Shown: positions 51,829 to 61,272, counted from the stretch's first letter. The stretch: 64,000 bases of DNA from Nitrososphaerota archaeon (GCA_016872055.1 VHBH01000003.1:62001-126000), one strand, 5' to 3'. Numbers and translations are program-made. Notes: a model not told the origin generated them from the letters alone.

Positions 51829-52960
51829 TATGATCTTTTCCCATATTTCAGATACGCATTTGGGTCTAACTCAGTACGGATTACAAGAGCGAGAGGATGA
51901 TGTCTATTCTGCGTTTAACGAGTCAGTTGATGTCTCCATTAAGGACCATGTGGATTTTGTGATATTTGCAGGAGACATTTTCCATGTACCAAACCCGACC
52001 GGCACTGCAATACTGCAGATGGCAAACGCGCTCAGGCGCCTCAAGCAAAACAACATTGATTCGTTTTTTGTGCTAGGTGAGCACGACATTTCTCGGATTC
52101 GCTCTGCGCCAATTCCGTACGTGTACCATAATTTGGAATTCTCAAAATATGTAGGCAATGGCAAGCCATTTGTATACAAGGACGTTCTGATTGCGGGTTT
52201 TGATAAGATCAGACGAGGGGAAATGCCCCAGTTTTTGGATCGATTTTCGGAGATTGATAGAATTGCATCGCAGCATACAGGCCATAAAATTCTGATAATG
52301 CACCAGGGAATTGCTGAGGTAAACCAGTTTGCAGGCGAGCTTACATCAACAGATCTGCCAAAAAATTTCACATATTATGCTATGGGTCATCTACATGATA
52401 AGTTCCTAAAGCAATTCCCACATCTTTTAGGACCAATCGCATACCCAGGTTCAATAGAAATGACAACAAGCGAGGGAATCAAGGAAACGCAGAAAGGATT
52501 CTATATTGTCGACATTTCCACAAGCGAGGCAAAACCAAACTGGATAAAACTCGATACGCGTCCACAGTTATCAGAAAAAGTTGAATTTGAAAAACTATCA
52601 CAGTCAGTAAGCAGTATTTTAGACAAAATTTCAACTCTTTCAAAAAAACCCATCGTGGAACTAAAAATCCACGGAAAAGAAATCGAGTCAGAGATAATCC
52701 AGACTCAGATTGCAAGACTAGCACCACATACCTTACACTATACCTGGAAAATACTACAGGCGGAGGGCTCCAATGGTACAATACTATTAGAGAGACCATC
52801 AAGTATTGACGATGAATTATTCAGACTGGCATCAAACTACTTGGGATCAAATGAAAAGGCGATATTCGCTATACAGGAACTGCTACCATTACTATCATCA
52901 AACAAGGTAAAGGAAGCAGAGCAGGCAATCCTAGAGGACTATGAGAGGTTCAAGAAATGA
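51821..52960 (+). CDS. mre11: Mre11 nuclease
   Basis: 379 residues. Phosphoesterase motifs are in order: FSHISDTHLGL, VIFAGDIFH, VLGEHDISR (Glu instead of the usual Asn after Gly), MHQGIAE and YYAMGHLHDK. It is the nuclease of the end-processing complex. ATGA overlap with rad50. Confidence 0.93.
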   Translation: MTSMIFSHISDTHLGLTQYGLQEREDDVYSAFNESVDVSIKDHVDFVIFAGDIFHVPNPTGTAILQMANALRRLKQNNIDSFFVLGEHDISRIRSAPIPYVYHNLEFSKYVGNGKPFVYKDVLIAGFDKIRRGEMPQFLDRFSEIDRIASQHTGHKILIMHQGIAEVNQFAGELTSTDLPKNFTYYAMGHLHDKFLKQFPHLLGPIAYPGSIEMTTSEGIKETQKGFYIVDISTSEAKPNWIKLDTRPQLSEKVEFEKLSQSVSSILDKISTLSKKPIVELKIHGKEIESEIIQTQIARLAPHTLHYTWKILQAEGSNGTILLERPSSIDDELFRLASNYLGSNEKAIFAIQELLPLLSSNKVKEAEQAILEDYERFKK

Positions 52961-55035
52961 TAAAAACCATAGAACTAGGCAATTTTATCTCGCATTCGGA
53001 GACAAAGCTGGACTTTGATGACGGCGTGACTGTTTTTGTAGGGGACAATGGTGCTGGAAAATCAAGCATAATTGACGCCATAACATTCGCATTGTTTGGA
53101 GAGCACACACGCAAGTCAAACAAGAGCCTAATCAGGCGTGGAAATACGCAGGCATATGCCAAAGTCAGATTTAGCTCAAAGAGTAGGACATTTGAGGCCA
53201 CACGCAAAATAGACTCGAAGGGCACACTTGCCGCCCAGTTTGTCGAAATCCAGGGAGACCAGGAGATATTGCGCTCTGCTGGTGAGCGCAGGCAGTTTGG
53301 CGAATCCACTACACATGAAATAGAATCCACATTAGGACTAGATTTTCAAAAACTAAAGGTCGCATCAATTGTCCAGCAGGGCGAACTGAGCTCCATAATC
53401 AAGGCAAAGCCAAAGGAGTTCAAGGAATTGCTCAATGCAATAATTGGGATCGACAAGCTTGACTTGGCATCAGAGAACCTCAAAATGGTGCAAAAATCAT
53501 TTCGCCAGACAATTTACAGAAAATTTGGCTACGACGACACCCACATTCCGCTATTAGAAAAAGAAATTGAGGAAAAAAACCTAGAGATAAAAAATTGCGA
53601 GCCTCAAATGTTTGAATTACAGCAAAAAAAGGAAGCCAAGGCCAAAGAACTTGAAATGCTGCAAAGCAAAATTAGTCTTGATTCTGCCAAAGAATTGACA
53701 CTTAAGCAAATCGAGGAGCGAAAATCAGAATTTACAAAATACGTCAAAGATGCCATAATATCAATCCAAAAAATCATCATAGAAAAGGAGAGAAAGATTC
53801 GCGACTGCCAAGGCTGCTTTGAGATATCCGGTGAAAAAGACGAACTGGAGGTAAGACTCGAGTCAATAAAGTCCCAGATCGAGGATTCAAGAAGAAAGAG
53901 CACCGAACTAGAAACGAAAAAAGCAGTCCTAATAGAATATGCAGAACTTGCAAAAAAGCTTCAGCTCCAAGATGGAAAATGTCCAGTCTGCGACTCTCAT
54001 GTGAACAGACTCAAGCCAATCTTTCAAGTAGAACATATCAAAGAAGAACAAGAAAGCATCAAATTACAAATCCAGTTACTAGAATCAAAAAAATCAAGCC
54101 TAGCTCAGGAAGAAAGGGAAACAATAGAGCACAGTAAAAAGGCAACAGCGGCAAAAGCAACACTTGACGCTCATTCTATACAGAGTTCAGAGCAGATCAA
54201 CATTCTGGTCCAGGAAGTAGAGGCACAAAAGGCGCAAATCCAGAAAATTCCACTCGTCATGACCACATCTGGCTTGCTGGAAGCATCAGAGATTGATTCT
54301 CACGCAAAAATATTATATGAAAAAATCGTAAAGATGCAACAAGAAATAGAAGGATTTGATCAGGCCGAATTTACCAAGCTAAAATCAAAAACAGAATCGG
54401 CCAAAAAAGAACTCAGCGGACTAGACCAGGAATACGGCGCAGTAACACAAAAAATAACACACGCAGCAGCACGAATAGGTCAAATCAAGTCAGTTATGTT
54501 AGAGCTGACACATGTGAAAAAATATATCGCGCAGCTGGATGAAATCCATGATAACATCTACAACCGGGACGGCCCAATTGCCATAAGCCTTCGATCATGG
54601 GCACTATCAACAATATCCGCAAAGGCATCAGAATACCTAGAGATGCTAAACACAAAGATCCACAGAATGACACTTGTGGAAAAAATTAGGGACATTTCCA
54701 TTACGTGTTATTCCAAAAATACCATAATTGACATTGATTCGCTTTCTGGCGGAGAGCAGGTAAGTGTTGCACTGTCTCTTCGACTTGGTATGGCGCACTT
54801 GCTAGGATCATCTAATCTGAACTTTGTCATATTGGATGAGCCGACAACACATCTTGATAGTGAGCGACGTAGGTCCTTGGTGAGGGTTTTGTCCCAGCTG
54901 ACTGACGTTGCAAACACAAACCCAATCCAGTTTATTATAATAACACACGATGCCGAAATCTTTGAAGACTCTTCAGTTGAGAAAATTTATCGATTCGAGT
55001 CCAGTGAGAACGGCACACAGGTAGCCTTGCTCTAG
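52957..55035 (+). CDS. rad50: Rad50 ATPase, short form
   Basis: 692 residues, clearly shorter than the 850-900 typical of archaeal Rad50. Walker A is GDNGAGKSSI; the zinc hook CPVCDSHV lies near residue 345; the ABC signature is SLSGGEQVSVALSLRL and Walker B LNFVILDEPTTHLD. The coiled coils on either side of the hook are therefore about 150-180 residues each. It tethers DNA ends with Mre11. Confidence 0.94.
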   Translation: MIKTIELGNFISHSETKLDFDDGVTVFVGDNGAGKSSIIDAITFALFGEHTRKSNKSLIRRGNTQAYAKVRFSSKSRTFEATRKIDSKGTLAAQFVEIQGDQEILRSAGERRQFGESTTHEIESTLGLDFQKLKVASIVQQGELSSIIKAKPKEFKELLNAIIGIDKLDLASENLKMVQKSFRQTIYRKFGYDDTHIPLLEKEIEEKNLEIKNCEPQMFELQQKKEAKAKELEMLQSKISLDSAKELTLKQIEERKSEFTKYVKDAIISIQKIIIEKERKIRDCQGCFEISGEKDELEVRLESIKSQIEDSRRKSTELETKKAVLIEYAELAKKLQLQDGKCPVCDSHVNRLKPIFQVEHIKEEQESIKLQIQLLESKKSSLAQEERETIEHSKKATAAKATLDAHSIQSSEQINILVQEVEAQKAQIQKIPLVMTTSGLLEASEIDSHAKILYEKIVKMQQEIEGFDQAEFTKLKSKTESAKKELSGLDQEYGAVTQKITHAAARIGQIKSVMLELTHVKKYIAQLDEIHDNIYNRDGPIAISLRSWALSTISAKASEYLEMLNTKIHRMTLVEKIRDISITCYSKNTIIDIDSLSGGEQVSVALSLRLGMAHLLGSSNLNFVILDEPTTHLDSERRRSLVRVLSQLTDVANTNPIQFIIITHDAEIFEDSSVEKIYRFESSENGTQVALL

Positions 55036-55520
55036 CCGCCGGTCAGTTTTGCAAACTTTTCGTTCTTGGAAAGCTTTTCCATAAATTGTAGGTTAGATAG
55101 TGCGACTATTGCAGATTCAACAACAGGCGGGCTTGGATCAGATAATGCCCTGGTCAATGTTGGAATTGCGTCTTTAGCGCCCACAACTCCGAGTGCAATT
55201 GCTGCCTCGTGTCTGACAAACATGCTTGGGTCATTTGACGTGGCATCCTCAAGATGAGGAATTGAGCTTCTATAACCCATTTGCCCAAGAGAAAATGCGG
55301 CCTCGTGTCTGACCAGCTCGTTTTCATCGTTTTTTAGAACCTTGGCAATGTATGGGATCTTGTCCTCGCCGCCAAAGTCAACTAGGATGCATGTAGCCCT
55401 AGTCCTGATCACATAATCGTCATTGTCCAGCAGTTTTACAAAATAGTCGACGTCCTTTTTTTCATATCTGTCTTCCATTTCTGCAAAGAGTGCCAGTCGT
55501 TTTTCTGGGATTATGTCCAT
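55032..55520 (-). CDS. HEAT-repeat protein
   Basis: 162 residues. About four HEAT/PBS-lyase-like repeats can be seen: VIRTRATCILVDFGGEDKIP, LVRHEAAFSLGQMGYRSSIP, FVRHEAAIALGVVGAKDAIP and PVVESAIVALSNLQFMEKL. Such repeats mediate protein-protein contact. It shares a CTAG stop with rad50; no functional link is implied by that. Confidence 0.88.
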   Translation of the reverse strand: MDIIPEKRLALFAEMEDRYEKKDVDYFVKLLDNDDYVIRTRATCILVDFGGEDKIPYIAKVLKNDENELVRHEAAFSLGQMGYRSSIPHLEDATSNDPSMFVRHEAAIALGVVGAKDAIPTLTRALSDPSPPVVESAIVALSNLQFMEKLSKNEKFAKLTGG

Positions 55521-55573
55521 GTAATTTGCGGATTTGCTGGCTGTTATATTATTGTTGTATGATACAGTTAGAT

Positions 55574-55585
55574 TTTATAATAAAA
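55574..55585 (+). promoter_or_regulatory. TATA-like element of the TlpA-like gene
   Basis: TTTATAATAAAA sits 18-29 nt before the ATG at 55603 and inside the open frame from 55534, which makes the longer reading unlikely. Confidence 0.4.
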
Positions 55586-55602
55586 CCAAGAATCAAAAAC
55601 AG

Positions 55603-56265
55603 ATGTCAGCCCAAATAGGCCAAAAGGCGCCAAACTTTGAGGTCTCAAAGTGGATTCAAGGAATGCCGACAAACTTTGATCAGGAAAAAGACCATATTGT
55701 CCTAGTTGAGGTATTTCAGGTAAACTGTCCTGGATGCTTTTTGTATGGAATTCCAGAGGCTATCAACATTTACAACAAGTACAAGGACCAAGGCGTGCGG
55801 ATCTTGGGAATTGCGACTGCGTTTGAGGATTTTGATAAAAATACTGTAGAAAATTTGGAGTTATTAGCAAAGACGGGTGAAACAGTGGGTGAGACGAAAA
55901 AAGCACTCGCAATGTACGGTAAAAGCTCTGACGGTAAAATCCCCTACAAGATTCCGTTTCCGCTTGCAATGGACAACCTAGTCAAGACAACAGGCAAGCC
56001 CTCACCGCAAATAGTAATGGAGTTTATCAAGTCACAGCTGCCCGACTTTGATGCGCAACCAGAAGAATATAGAAAGCAGATAATTGCGCGAGCAGAACAA
56101 TACATGATGTCAAAGGAATACTCCGCAGGAACATTTGACAAGTTTCAGCTGCGTGGCACGCCGTCTACCATCCTAGTTGACAGAAAGGGAATACTGCGCG
56201 ATGTTTCGTTTGGCCAATCAGGACACATAGAGTCCATGATTGACCAATTATTACACGAAGGTTAG
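55603..56265 (+). CDS. TlpA/peroxiredoxin-like thioredoxin-fold protein
   Basis: 220 residues. It begins MSAQIGQKAPNFEVSKWIQG and has CPGC as active-site pair near residue 43. The C-terminal part has the RGTPSTILVDRKG cis-Pro loop. The ATG at 55603 is preferred over the TTG at 55534, because TTTATAATAAAA lies 18-29 nt upstream. Cytoplasmic reductase of unknown target. Confidence 0.82.
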   Translation: MSAQIGQKAPNFEVSKWIQGMPTNFDQEKDHIVLVEVFQVNCPGCFLYGIPEAINIYNKYKDQGVRILGIATAFEDFDKNTVENLELLAKTGETVGETKKALAMYGKSSDGKIPYKIPFPLAMDNLVKTTGKPSPQIVMEFIKSQLPDFDAQPEEYRKQIIARAEQYMMSKEYSAGTFDKFQLRGTPSTILVDRKGILRDVSFGQSGHIESMIDQLLHEG

Positions 56266-56786
56266 GCCTTCTTTCTCTTGAGGTAAACTGCCGCAGTTGT
56301 TGCGGCACCACCTGCAATCACAATTCCCACTGCTGCTAGGATTATCATGGTATTGTCAGGTTTTTCCTCCAAGATTTCAATTGTTTCTATAACTTCTTCT
56401 TGTTGTTCGACAAAGTCGCTTTGTATCTCTAGTATGTGTGCACCTTTTCCCACAAACTCTAGTGTTACAAATGAAATCCTTTCATTTTGCAAGACTTTTG
56501 GTATAATTTGGGCATCATCTAAGATGAATTTCAGCTCGCCCTTTGTTATCTCGTTTGGAATTTGCAGTTCGACGAGATTATTCTCAAGGCTACTGTTGAT
56601 TGTAAATATGAGCGTGTCATCCTCAAATGAAACATTTCTTACATCAAAGTTTGCGACGGTCTCTATGGCATACGGTTTGGAGTTTACCATAACAGAAAAT
56701 GTTGTCTTGAGGCCTGTCTTGTCAGAGATTGCGGCAAATGCCGGCAACACTACAACTAGTAACAATAATGCAAAGAGAATTTTCAA
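56262..56786 (-). CDS. Secreted, C-terminally anchored protein, 174 aa
   Basis: The TTG at 56786 gives MKILFALLLLVVVLPAFAAI, a clean signal peptide, one nt after the L15e stop. The frame also contains an ATG at 56831 inside L15e. The body is beta-rich; the C-terminus is a membrane helix (IILAAVGIVIAGGAATTAAV) with YLKRKKA as anchor. No family recognised. Shares a TTAG stop with the gene at 55603. Confidence 0.68.
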   Translation of the reverse strand: MKILFALLLLVVVLPAFAAISDKTGLKTTFSVMVNSKPYAIETVANFDVRNVSFEDDTLIFTINSSLENNLVELQIPNEITKGELKFILDDAQIIPKVLQNERISFVTLEFVGKGAHILEIQSDFVEQQEEVIETIEILEEKPDNTMIILAAVGIVIAGGAATTAAVYLKRKKA

Positions 56787-56787
56787 T

Positions 56788-57240
56788 TTATGCAGGAATG
56801 ACTCTTTTTCGTAGTTCTTTGTCCTTGACAATTCTTGGATGTGCCTTGTCTGCTAGGATAATTTCAAACCAATAATGGAATCCATCCTTGTACAAAAAGT
56901 ATGAACCAAGCAATTTTAGGTTCTTGTATTTTTCTGTGGTTCTCTGCTCCGCCACACCCTGCATGTTAATGTCTGCCTTGATTCTAGTGACGCCAAGGTG
57001 CTTTTGTCTTCTTCCTGCTACTGGTCTTTGTCGCCTCATACCACCGGTACCGACGCGAGTGCGAATAACTACGATTCCTTGCTTTGCCTTGTAGCCGAGT
57101 CGCCTTGCTTTTGCAATTCTGCTTGGCTTGTCAATTCTGAGGAATGCTGGCTGTTTTCTCCACTCTATAGCTGTCTTTCTTATCTCTGGTGAGTTTTCTT
57201 GCCAGTGTTTTAACCAGACGCGATCTTGTGCGGTAAGCAT
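56788..57240 (-). CDS. rpl15e: Ribosomal protein L15e
   Basis: 150 residues from the ATG at 57240 (MLTAQDRVWLKHWQENSPEI). The signature is LGYKAKQGIVVIRTRVGTGG followed by RRQRPVAGRRQKHLGV. The frame extends to 57291 but family alignment favours this start. Large-subunit protein of archaea and eukaryotes. Confidence 0.93.
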   Translation of the reverse strand: MLTAQDRVWLKHWQENSPEIRKTAIEWRKQPAFLRIDKPSRIAKARRLGYKAKQGIVVIRTRVGTGGMRRQRPVAGRRQKHLGVTRIKADINMQGVAEQRTTEKYKNLKLLGSYFLYKDGFHYWFEIILADKAHPRIVKDKELRKRVIPA

Positions 57241-57444
57241 TAACGCGATTATTTTTTCCCCCTTAATATGCGTAAGCTGGAAAATGAGCACAAAATGTCT
57301 GCGAGTGTCAGAATTTGCCTAGGCTAGTTTCACCCGCAGGAACTAATAGTTCAGTACTATTCCAAATCACATCGTCATAAGTATGTCGTAGTTTGGACTT
57401 TTCAAAGACCAGTATGACATATGGCATAGTTTCTAACGTACTGC

Positions 57445-57805
57445 ATGCCAGAAAACACATCAAAAGACTACCAAGGAGGAAGAGGATTCAAAGAACCACT
57501 ATAACCAAACTTTAGTGTAAAGGACGATTGGGTTCACATCACAGAGATTGGTTCCAAGCTGGAAATAGTGGAACCCCCTGCTGGAACATCAAGGTAGATC
57601 AGATTTGGCAAAGACCTAATTTTTCTACAAAAGGGGAATTTTTCAGGACAAATCAGAGTGATTAAGTGAATTCTTTTGCACAGACAATATCATTGTCAAA
57701 TATGTAGTAGATATCGTAGTGTATGAGCTAAAAACTCAAATCGACCTGATGCAAAAAGAATTGGAAAGTATACTTTCGGATACTAGATCATTTCAAGTTT
57801 TTTAA
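57445..57805 (+). pseudogene. Decayed gene of unknown family
   Basis: From the ATG at 57445: MPENTSKDYQGGRGFKEPL, TAA, then PNFSVKDDWVHITEIGSKLE and IVEPPAGTSR, TAG, IRFGKDLIFLQKGNFSGQIR, VIK, TGA. After a frameshift: KYVVDIVVYELKTQIDLMQK, then ELESILSDTRSFQVF and TAA near 57805. The segments read as one protein of about 115 residues with at least three stops. It overlaps the 3' end of the convergent photolyase gene. Confidence 0.6.
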
Positions 57806-59314
57806 AAATTTCGCTGAATCCTTTTTTATTGATATTATTTTGGAATCATCCATTTTGCCAATTGTATTATACATGACAAAGTTTCGGGGATTTTTTTGTA
57901 GCTTTTCCTTGTTGGATATTAGAAAATTCCAATACAGATAGTTAAACGGGCAGGCATTTTTGCCTGATTTTTCTTTAATATCATATTTGCAATTATCGCA
58001 GTAATTTGACATTTTCTGGATGTAATTGCCCGATGAAACGTATGGTTTTGAGGCAATGAGTCCGCCGTCTGCATATATTGCCAGGCCATACACGTTTGGT
58101 AGCTCAACCCATTCAAAGGCATCAGAATATACTGAGAGAAACCACTCTGCTACCTGCTTTGGCTCTAGTCCTGCTAGTAGAGAGAAATTACCGATTATCA
58201 TTAATCTCTGGATGTGATGAGCATATGATTCCTGCAGGGTTTGCTGAATACAGTTTTTCATACAATTCAGATCCGTATTGCCAGTCCAGAAAAATTCTGG
58301 CAGGTCTTTCTTATTGTTAAAAAAATTTCTAGTTGCATACTCAGGCATAAAAGTCCAGTAAATTCCGCGCACAAATTCGCGCCAGCCCAGAATCTGCCTG
58401 ATAAATCCCTCTGCAGAATTTAGCGGCACTAATCCCTGCCTGTATTTTTTTTGTACGGTATTGATGATTTTTTTGGGATCTAAAAATCCGACATTCAGAT
58501 ACAGCGAAATGACACTATGAAATAAAAATCCGTTGTCCGTTATCATTGCATCTTCATAGTCACCAAATTTAGCAAGCTTGAATTTGAGAAAATCATCAAA
58601 AGCCTGCTCTGCCTGCTTTTGCGTTACTGCAAACCAGAATGGTTCTATTTTTCCAGGATTTTTGGAAAATTTTTCTCTGACCAGATCAATTACCTGATTT
58701 GTAATTTCATCAGGTGTAAATTTTGGAGGAAGATTAATCTCTGGATTTTTTTTAATGGGTTTACGGTTTTCTGAATCATAGTTCCATTTTCCACCTTCTG
58801 GCTTGCCGTCAGAATCTAGCAGAATAGAGTGTTTTTTTCGCATCAACTGATAAAAATTCTCCATTCGATGGGTTTTGGAAGACTCGGACCATTTTTTGAA
58901 TTCAGCCAGAGTACAAAAAAACCTCGTATCCTCACGCAGTTCCAGTTCCAATCCTGATATTTTCGATAATGATTTTATCTCTTCTAGTAAGCGGTATTCC
59001 CCAGGTTTTGTGACAATTACTTTGTCAAATTTCGATTTCTTAAAAATCCGGATTATTTCGCCACTGATGCTTTGTTTGTTTTCTTTGTCGTCCAGTTTGG
59101 AGTAGTTGACATGATAGCCAGAATTTTGCAACTGGGCTGCAAAGTGCCTCATTGCACTGAAAATGAAAATGATTTTTTTTGGGTGATGTGGTACGTAAGA
59201 TGCTTCTGATACTGCCTCTATCATTATGATGGTGTCTGTCTTTTTATCAAAATTATCCAGTGACGAGATTGCCGTGCTTAGCTGGTCCCCTAGAATCAGA
59301 ACGAGATTTGCCAA
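57788..59314 (-). CDS. Photolyase/cryptochrome-related protein (FeS-BCP type)
   Basis: 508 residues, TTG start. The N-terminal half starts NLVLILGDQLSTAISSLDNF, typical of the (6-4) photolyase-like COG3046 family. FAD-domain segments include RQILGWREFVRGIYW and YADGGLIASKPYVSSGNYIQ. Cys residues in YCDNCKYDIKEKSGKNACPF near residue 435 would carry the 4Fe-4S cluster. It probably repairs UV lesions; photoreceptor function is possible. Confidence 0.9.
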   Translation of the reverse strand: MANLVLILGDQLSTAISSLDNFDKKTDTIIMIEAVSEASYVPHHPKKIIFIFSAMRHFAAQLQNSGYHVNYSKLDDKENKQSISGEIIRIFKKSKFDKVIVTKPGEYRLLEEIKSLSKISGLELELREDTRFFCTLAEFKKWSESSKTHRMENFYQLMRKKHSILLDSDGKPEGGKWNYDSENRKPIKKNPEINLPPKFTPDEITNQVIDLVREKFSKNPGKIEPFWFAVTQKQAEQAFDDFLKFKLAKFGDYEDAMITDNGFLFHSVISLYLNVGFLDPKKIINTVQKKYRQGLVPLNSAEGFIRQILGWREFVRGIYWTFMPEYATRNFFNNKKDLPEFFWTGNTDLNCMKNCIQQTLQESYAHHIQRLMIIGNFSLLAGLEPKQVAEWFLSVYSDAFEWVELPNVYGLAIYADGGLIASKPYVSSGNYIQKMSNYCDNCKYDIKEKSGKNACPFNYLYWNFLISNKEKLQKNPRNFVMYNTIGKMDDSKIISIKKDSAKFLKNLK

Positions 59315-59502
59315 TCAAATTTTCATTGATTTGATAATAATAAAAAGAATTGGTGAGGTCAGATAGAGATAATTCGTACAGAACTTGCAAGGTTTTGAAT
59401 CACGGACGACAGTGTAAAGATTCCTATTTCAGTAAATCGCTAGAAGAGTAAATCAAGAATAACTTCAGTAACATTTTTTTCTGGTCTGGCCTGAGCGGGT
59501 GC

Positions 59503-60099
59503 ATGAAGGTTAAGCTCGCAGTGTTGTTGTTGATTGTATTGTCGGTTCCGCTTGCATCTGCACAGTCCGTTTTTGTTCAGACAGGCAAGGCCATATACAA
59601 TTACGGGGATTACCTCTCTGTTACAATATCAGTGTCAAGTGTTACCGGCAAGAACGCCATTTTGCATATTATTGACTCTGAAGGAAAAAAGAGTAGCGAC
59701 ATCCCAGTACGAATAACAGATCAAAAAACCACAATTACAACTCCTGCCCCATTTAATTCAGAACTGTTTCGAGAAGGAAGATACAAAATTCAGGTAGAAT
59801 ATGACGGAATAACGACATCGGTTCCGTTTCAGCTAGTCGACATAGGAACCATCATGATGCCTTTAGGTAGCAACATCATAGTTCCCCAGTGGATAGATGG
59901 GTCAATTAGCGATTCGATGCTCATGAAGTTTTTGGTTGAAAAAGAGACAGTCAAACTTCCTGTGGGCCAAAAACTAGAGGAAAAAACAGACATTCCCGAC
60001 TGGTACAAGGCAAACGGTAAGTGGTGGTATGAGAGAAAGATAACAGATTCAGATTTTGTCAGAGGATTGCAGTACCTAGTAAATCAGAAGATAATCTAA
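59503..60099 (+). CDS. Secreted protein with thaumarchaeal WW-type C-terminal motif, 198 aa
   Basis: Signal peptide MKVKLAVLLLIVLSVPLASA. An Ig-like/macroglobulin-like domain follows (FVQTGKAIYNYGDYLSVTIS). The C-terminus has IPDWYKANGKWWYERKITDS then FVRGLQYLVNQKII, a motif I associate with many secreted thaumarchaeal proteins. No enzyme motif. Shares CTAA with the convergent gene. Confidence 0.78.
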   Translation: MKVKLAVLLLIVLSVPLASAQSVFVQTGKAIYNYGDYLSVTISVSSVTGKNAILHIIDSEGKKSSDIPVRITDQKTTITTPAPFNSELFREGRYKIQVEYDGITTSVPFQLVDIGTIMMPLGSNIIVPQWIDGSISDSMLMKFLVEKETVKLPVGQKLEEKTDIPDWYKANGKWWYERKITDSDFVRGLQYLVNQKII

Positions 60100-60953
60100 T
60101 TTTTGCGTCTGCCCGCTCTGCCTATTGCCCAAAGAATCATCATCACTACAAACGCAATGATAAATGCCGCAAATATTCCAACTATGAGATCTTTGCCCAT
60201 GTTTGTGGAGGATGATGTCGGCGTAGATGTATCCAAGACACATTGTCCATCTTTGAGTATTGTCCCAGGTCCGCATGTCTCATCTAGTACGCATTGGCCT
60301 TCCTTGAGCACGGTTCCTGGGCCACATTGCTGGGATTCTCGGACCTCTGATGTTTCTCGTGTCTCTTCTACTGGGGTAGTCTCTTGTGGCTCAGGTGTTG
60401 CTTCTAGAATACATGTGTTTGTCTGTTGATCAAGTACTGTTCCTGGTCCGCATAGAGTGATCGACTCTTCTGTCGGCTCTGGTGCGGTTGGGGTTTCTTC
60501 AGTGGTTTCTGGCATCTCTTGCGGCATTTCCTCCGGAGCTGCAGGTTCGCCTGTTCCAAAGTTGGTTGTTCCAATAGATATGATATCAACAGAATTGGTT
60601 CCAACGGGAACTGTAATTGTTAGTGTCCGGGAAGAGTCAGTTTTTTGCTCATCAAAAACTGCTTCATCTGTGTCGGTCAGTATCAAAAAATCATCGTCCG
60701 TGCCGTCTGTTCTGGAATCAAAAAATGCTCTATCCAATGTAATCACAAGAGTGCCATCGACTTCTGTTGTTGTGACCAAAACAGACAGAGTCGGAGTGTT
60801 AGTGTCTACCTCTAGTCCATCGACAGTCAATCCTGTTGCCTCATATGTAATTTCATGTGTGTTACCATTTACCTCAATTGAGGCAGTCGACGCAAATGCA
60901 CCGGGTAATACCATAATTATAGACAATAGTGCGAAGGCAAGAAGCAATTTCAT
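60096..60953 (-). CDS. Surface protein with CGPGT repeats and C-terminal anchor, 285 aa
   Basis: Signal peptide (LLLAFALLSIIMVLPGAFA), a beta-rich domain to residue 150, a Glu/Pro/Thr linker, then three Cys-repeat units (CGPGTVLDQQTNTC, CGPGTVLKEGQC, CGPGTILKDGQC). A membrane helix (VGIFAAFIIAFVVMMILWAI) with basic tail GRAGRRKN ends the protein. The two Cys per unit probably form a disulfide. Cell-surface role, unknown. Confidence 0.78.
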   Translation of the reverse strand: MKLLLAFALLSIIMVLPGAFASTASIEVNGNTHEITYEATGLTVDGLEVDTNTPTLSVLVTTTEVDGTLVITLDRAFFDSRTDGTDDDFLILTDTDEAVFDEQKTDSSRTLTITVPVGTNSVDIISIGTTNFGTGEPAAPEEMPQEMPETTEETPTAPEPTEESITLCGPGTVLDQQTNTCILEATPEPQETTPVEETRETSEVRESQQCGPGTVLKEGQCVLDETCGPGTILKDGQCVLDTSTPTSSSTNMGKDLIVGIFAAFIIAFVVMMILWAIGRAGRRKN

Positions 60954-61272
60954 TGGGTTTTTTCCCCCAAATTCTGTATTAATTGTTTATTTCCTAGTTT
61001 AGATGTATTCAGGCTCAAATCAATATTGAATTTGAAGAATTTTTGATAAATTATGGGATGATTTTATTGTGATTGTTTGGTCAAAAATAGCACTTTAGCT
61101 AGCCTCAAATCATGATTTTACGGCAATTCCTAGGTTGGCTATATCCCGACTCGGGCAGTGTTTGGCATATACGGGCTGATAATTTTTAGGAACAATTGCT
61201 GATTCACGTTTCAGATAGGAGGTATTGTTACTGCACAAATGTTTCAATTTTGGTATTTTTCTTGGTCCTAGT
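60954..61272. other. Gap without recognisable gene
   Basis: About 319 nt. No ORF with start and protein-like composition, no tRNA fold and no clear repeat was found on either strand. It must hold the promoter of the surface protein at 60096; the minus strand upstream of 60953 is AT-rich. The part 61120-61220 has somewhat higher GC and could hold an unannotated RNA or a remnant. Confidence 0.5.

Noticed and set aside
60096-60953. PEFG-CTERM sorting signal in the surface protein
   Set aside because: No PEFG motif precedes the C-terminal helix; it is a plain membrane anchor with a basic tail.
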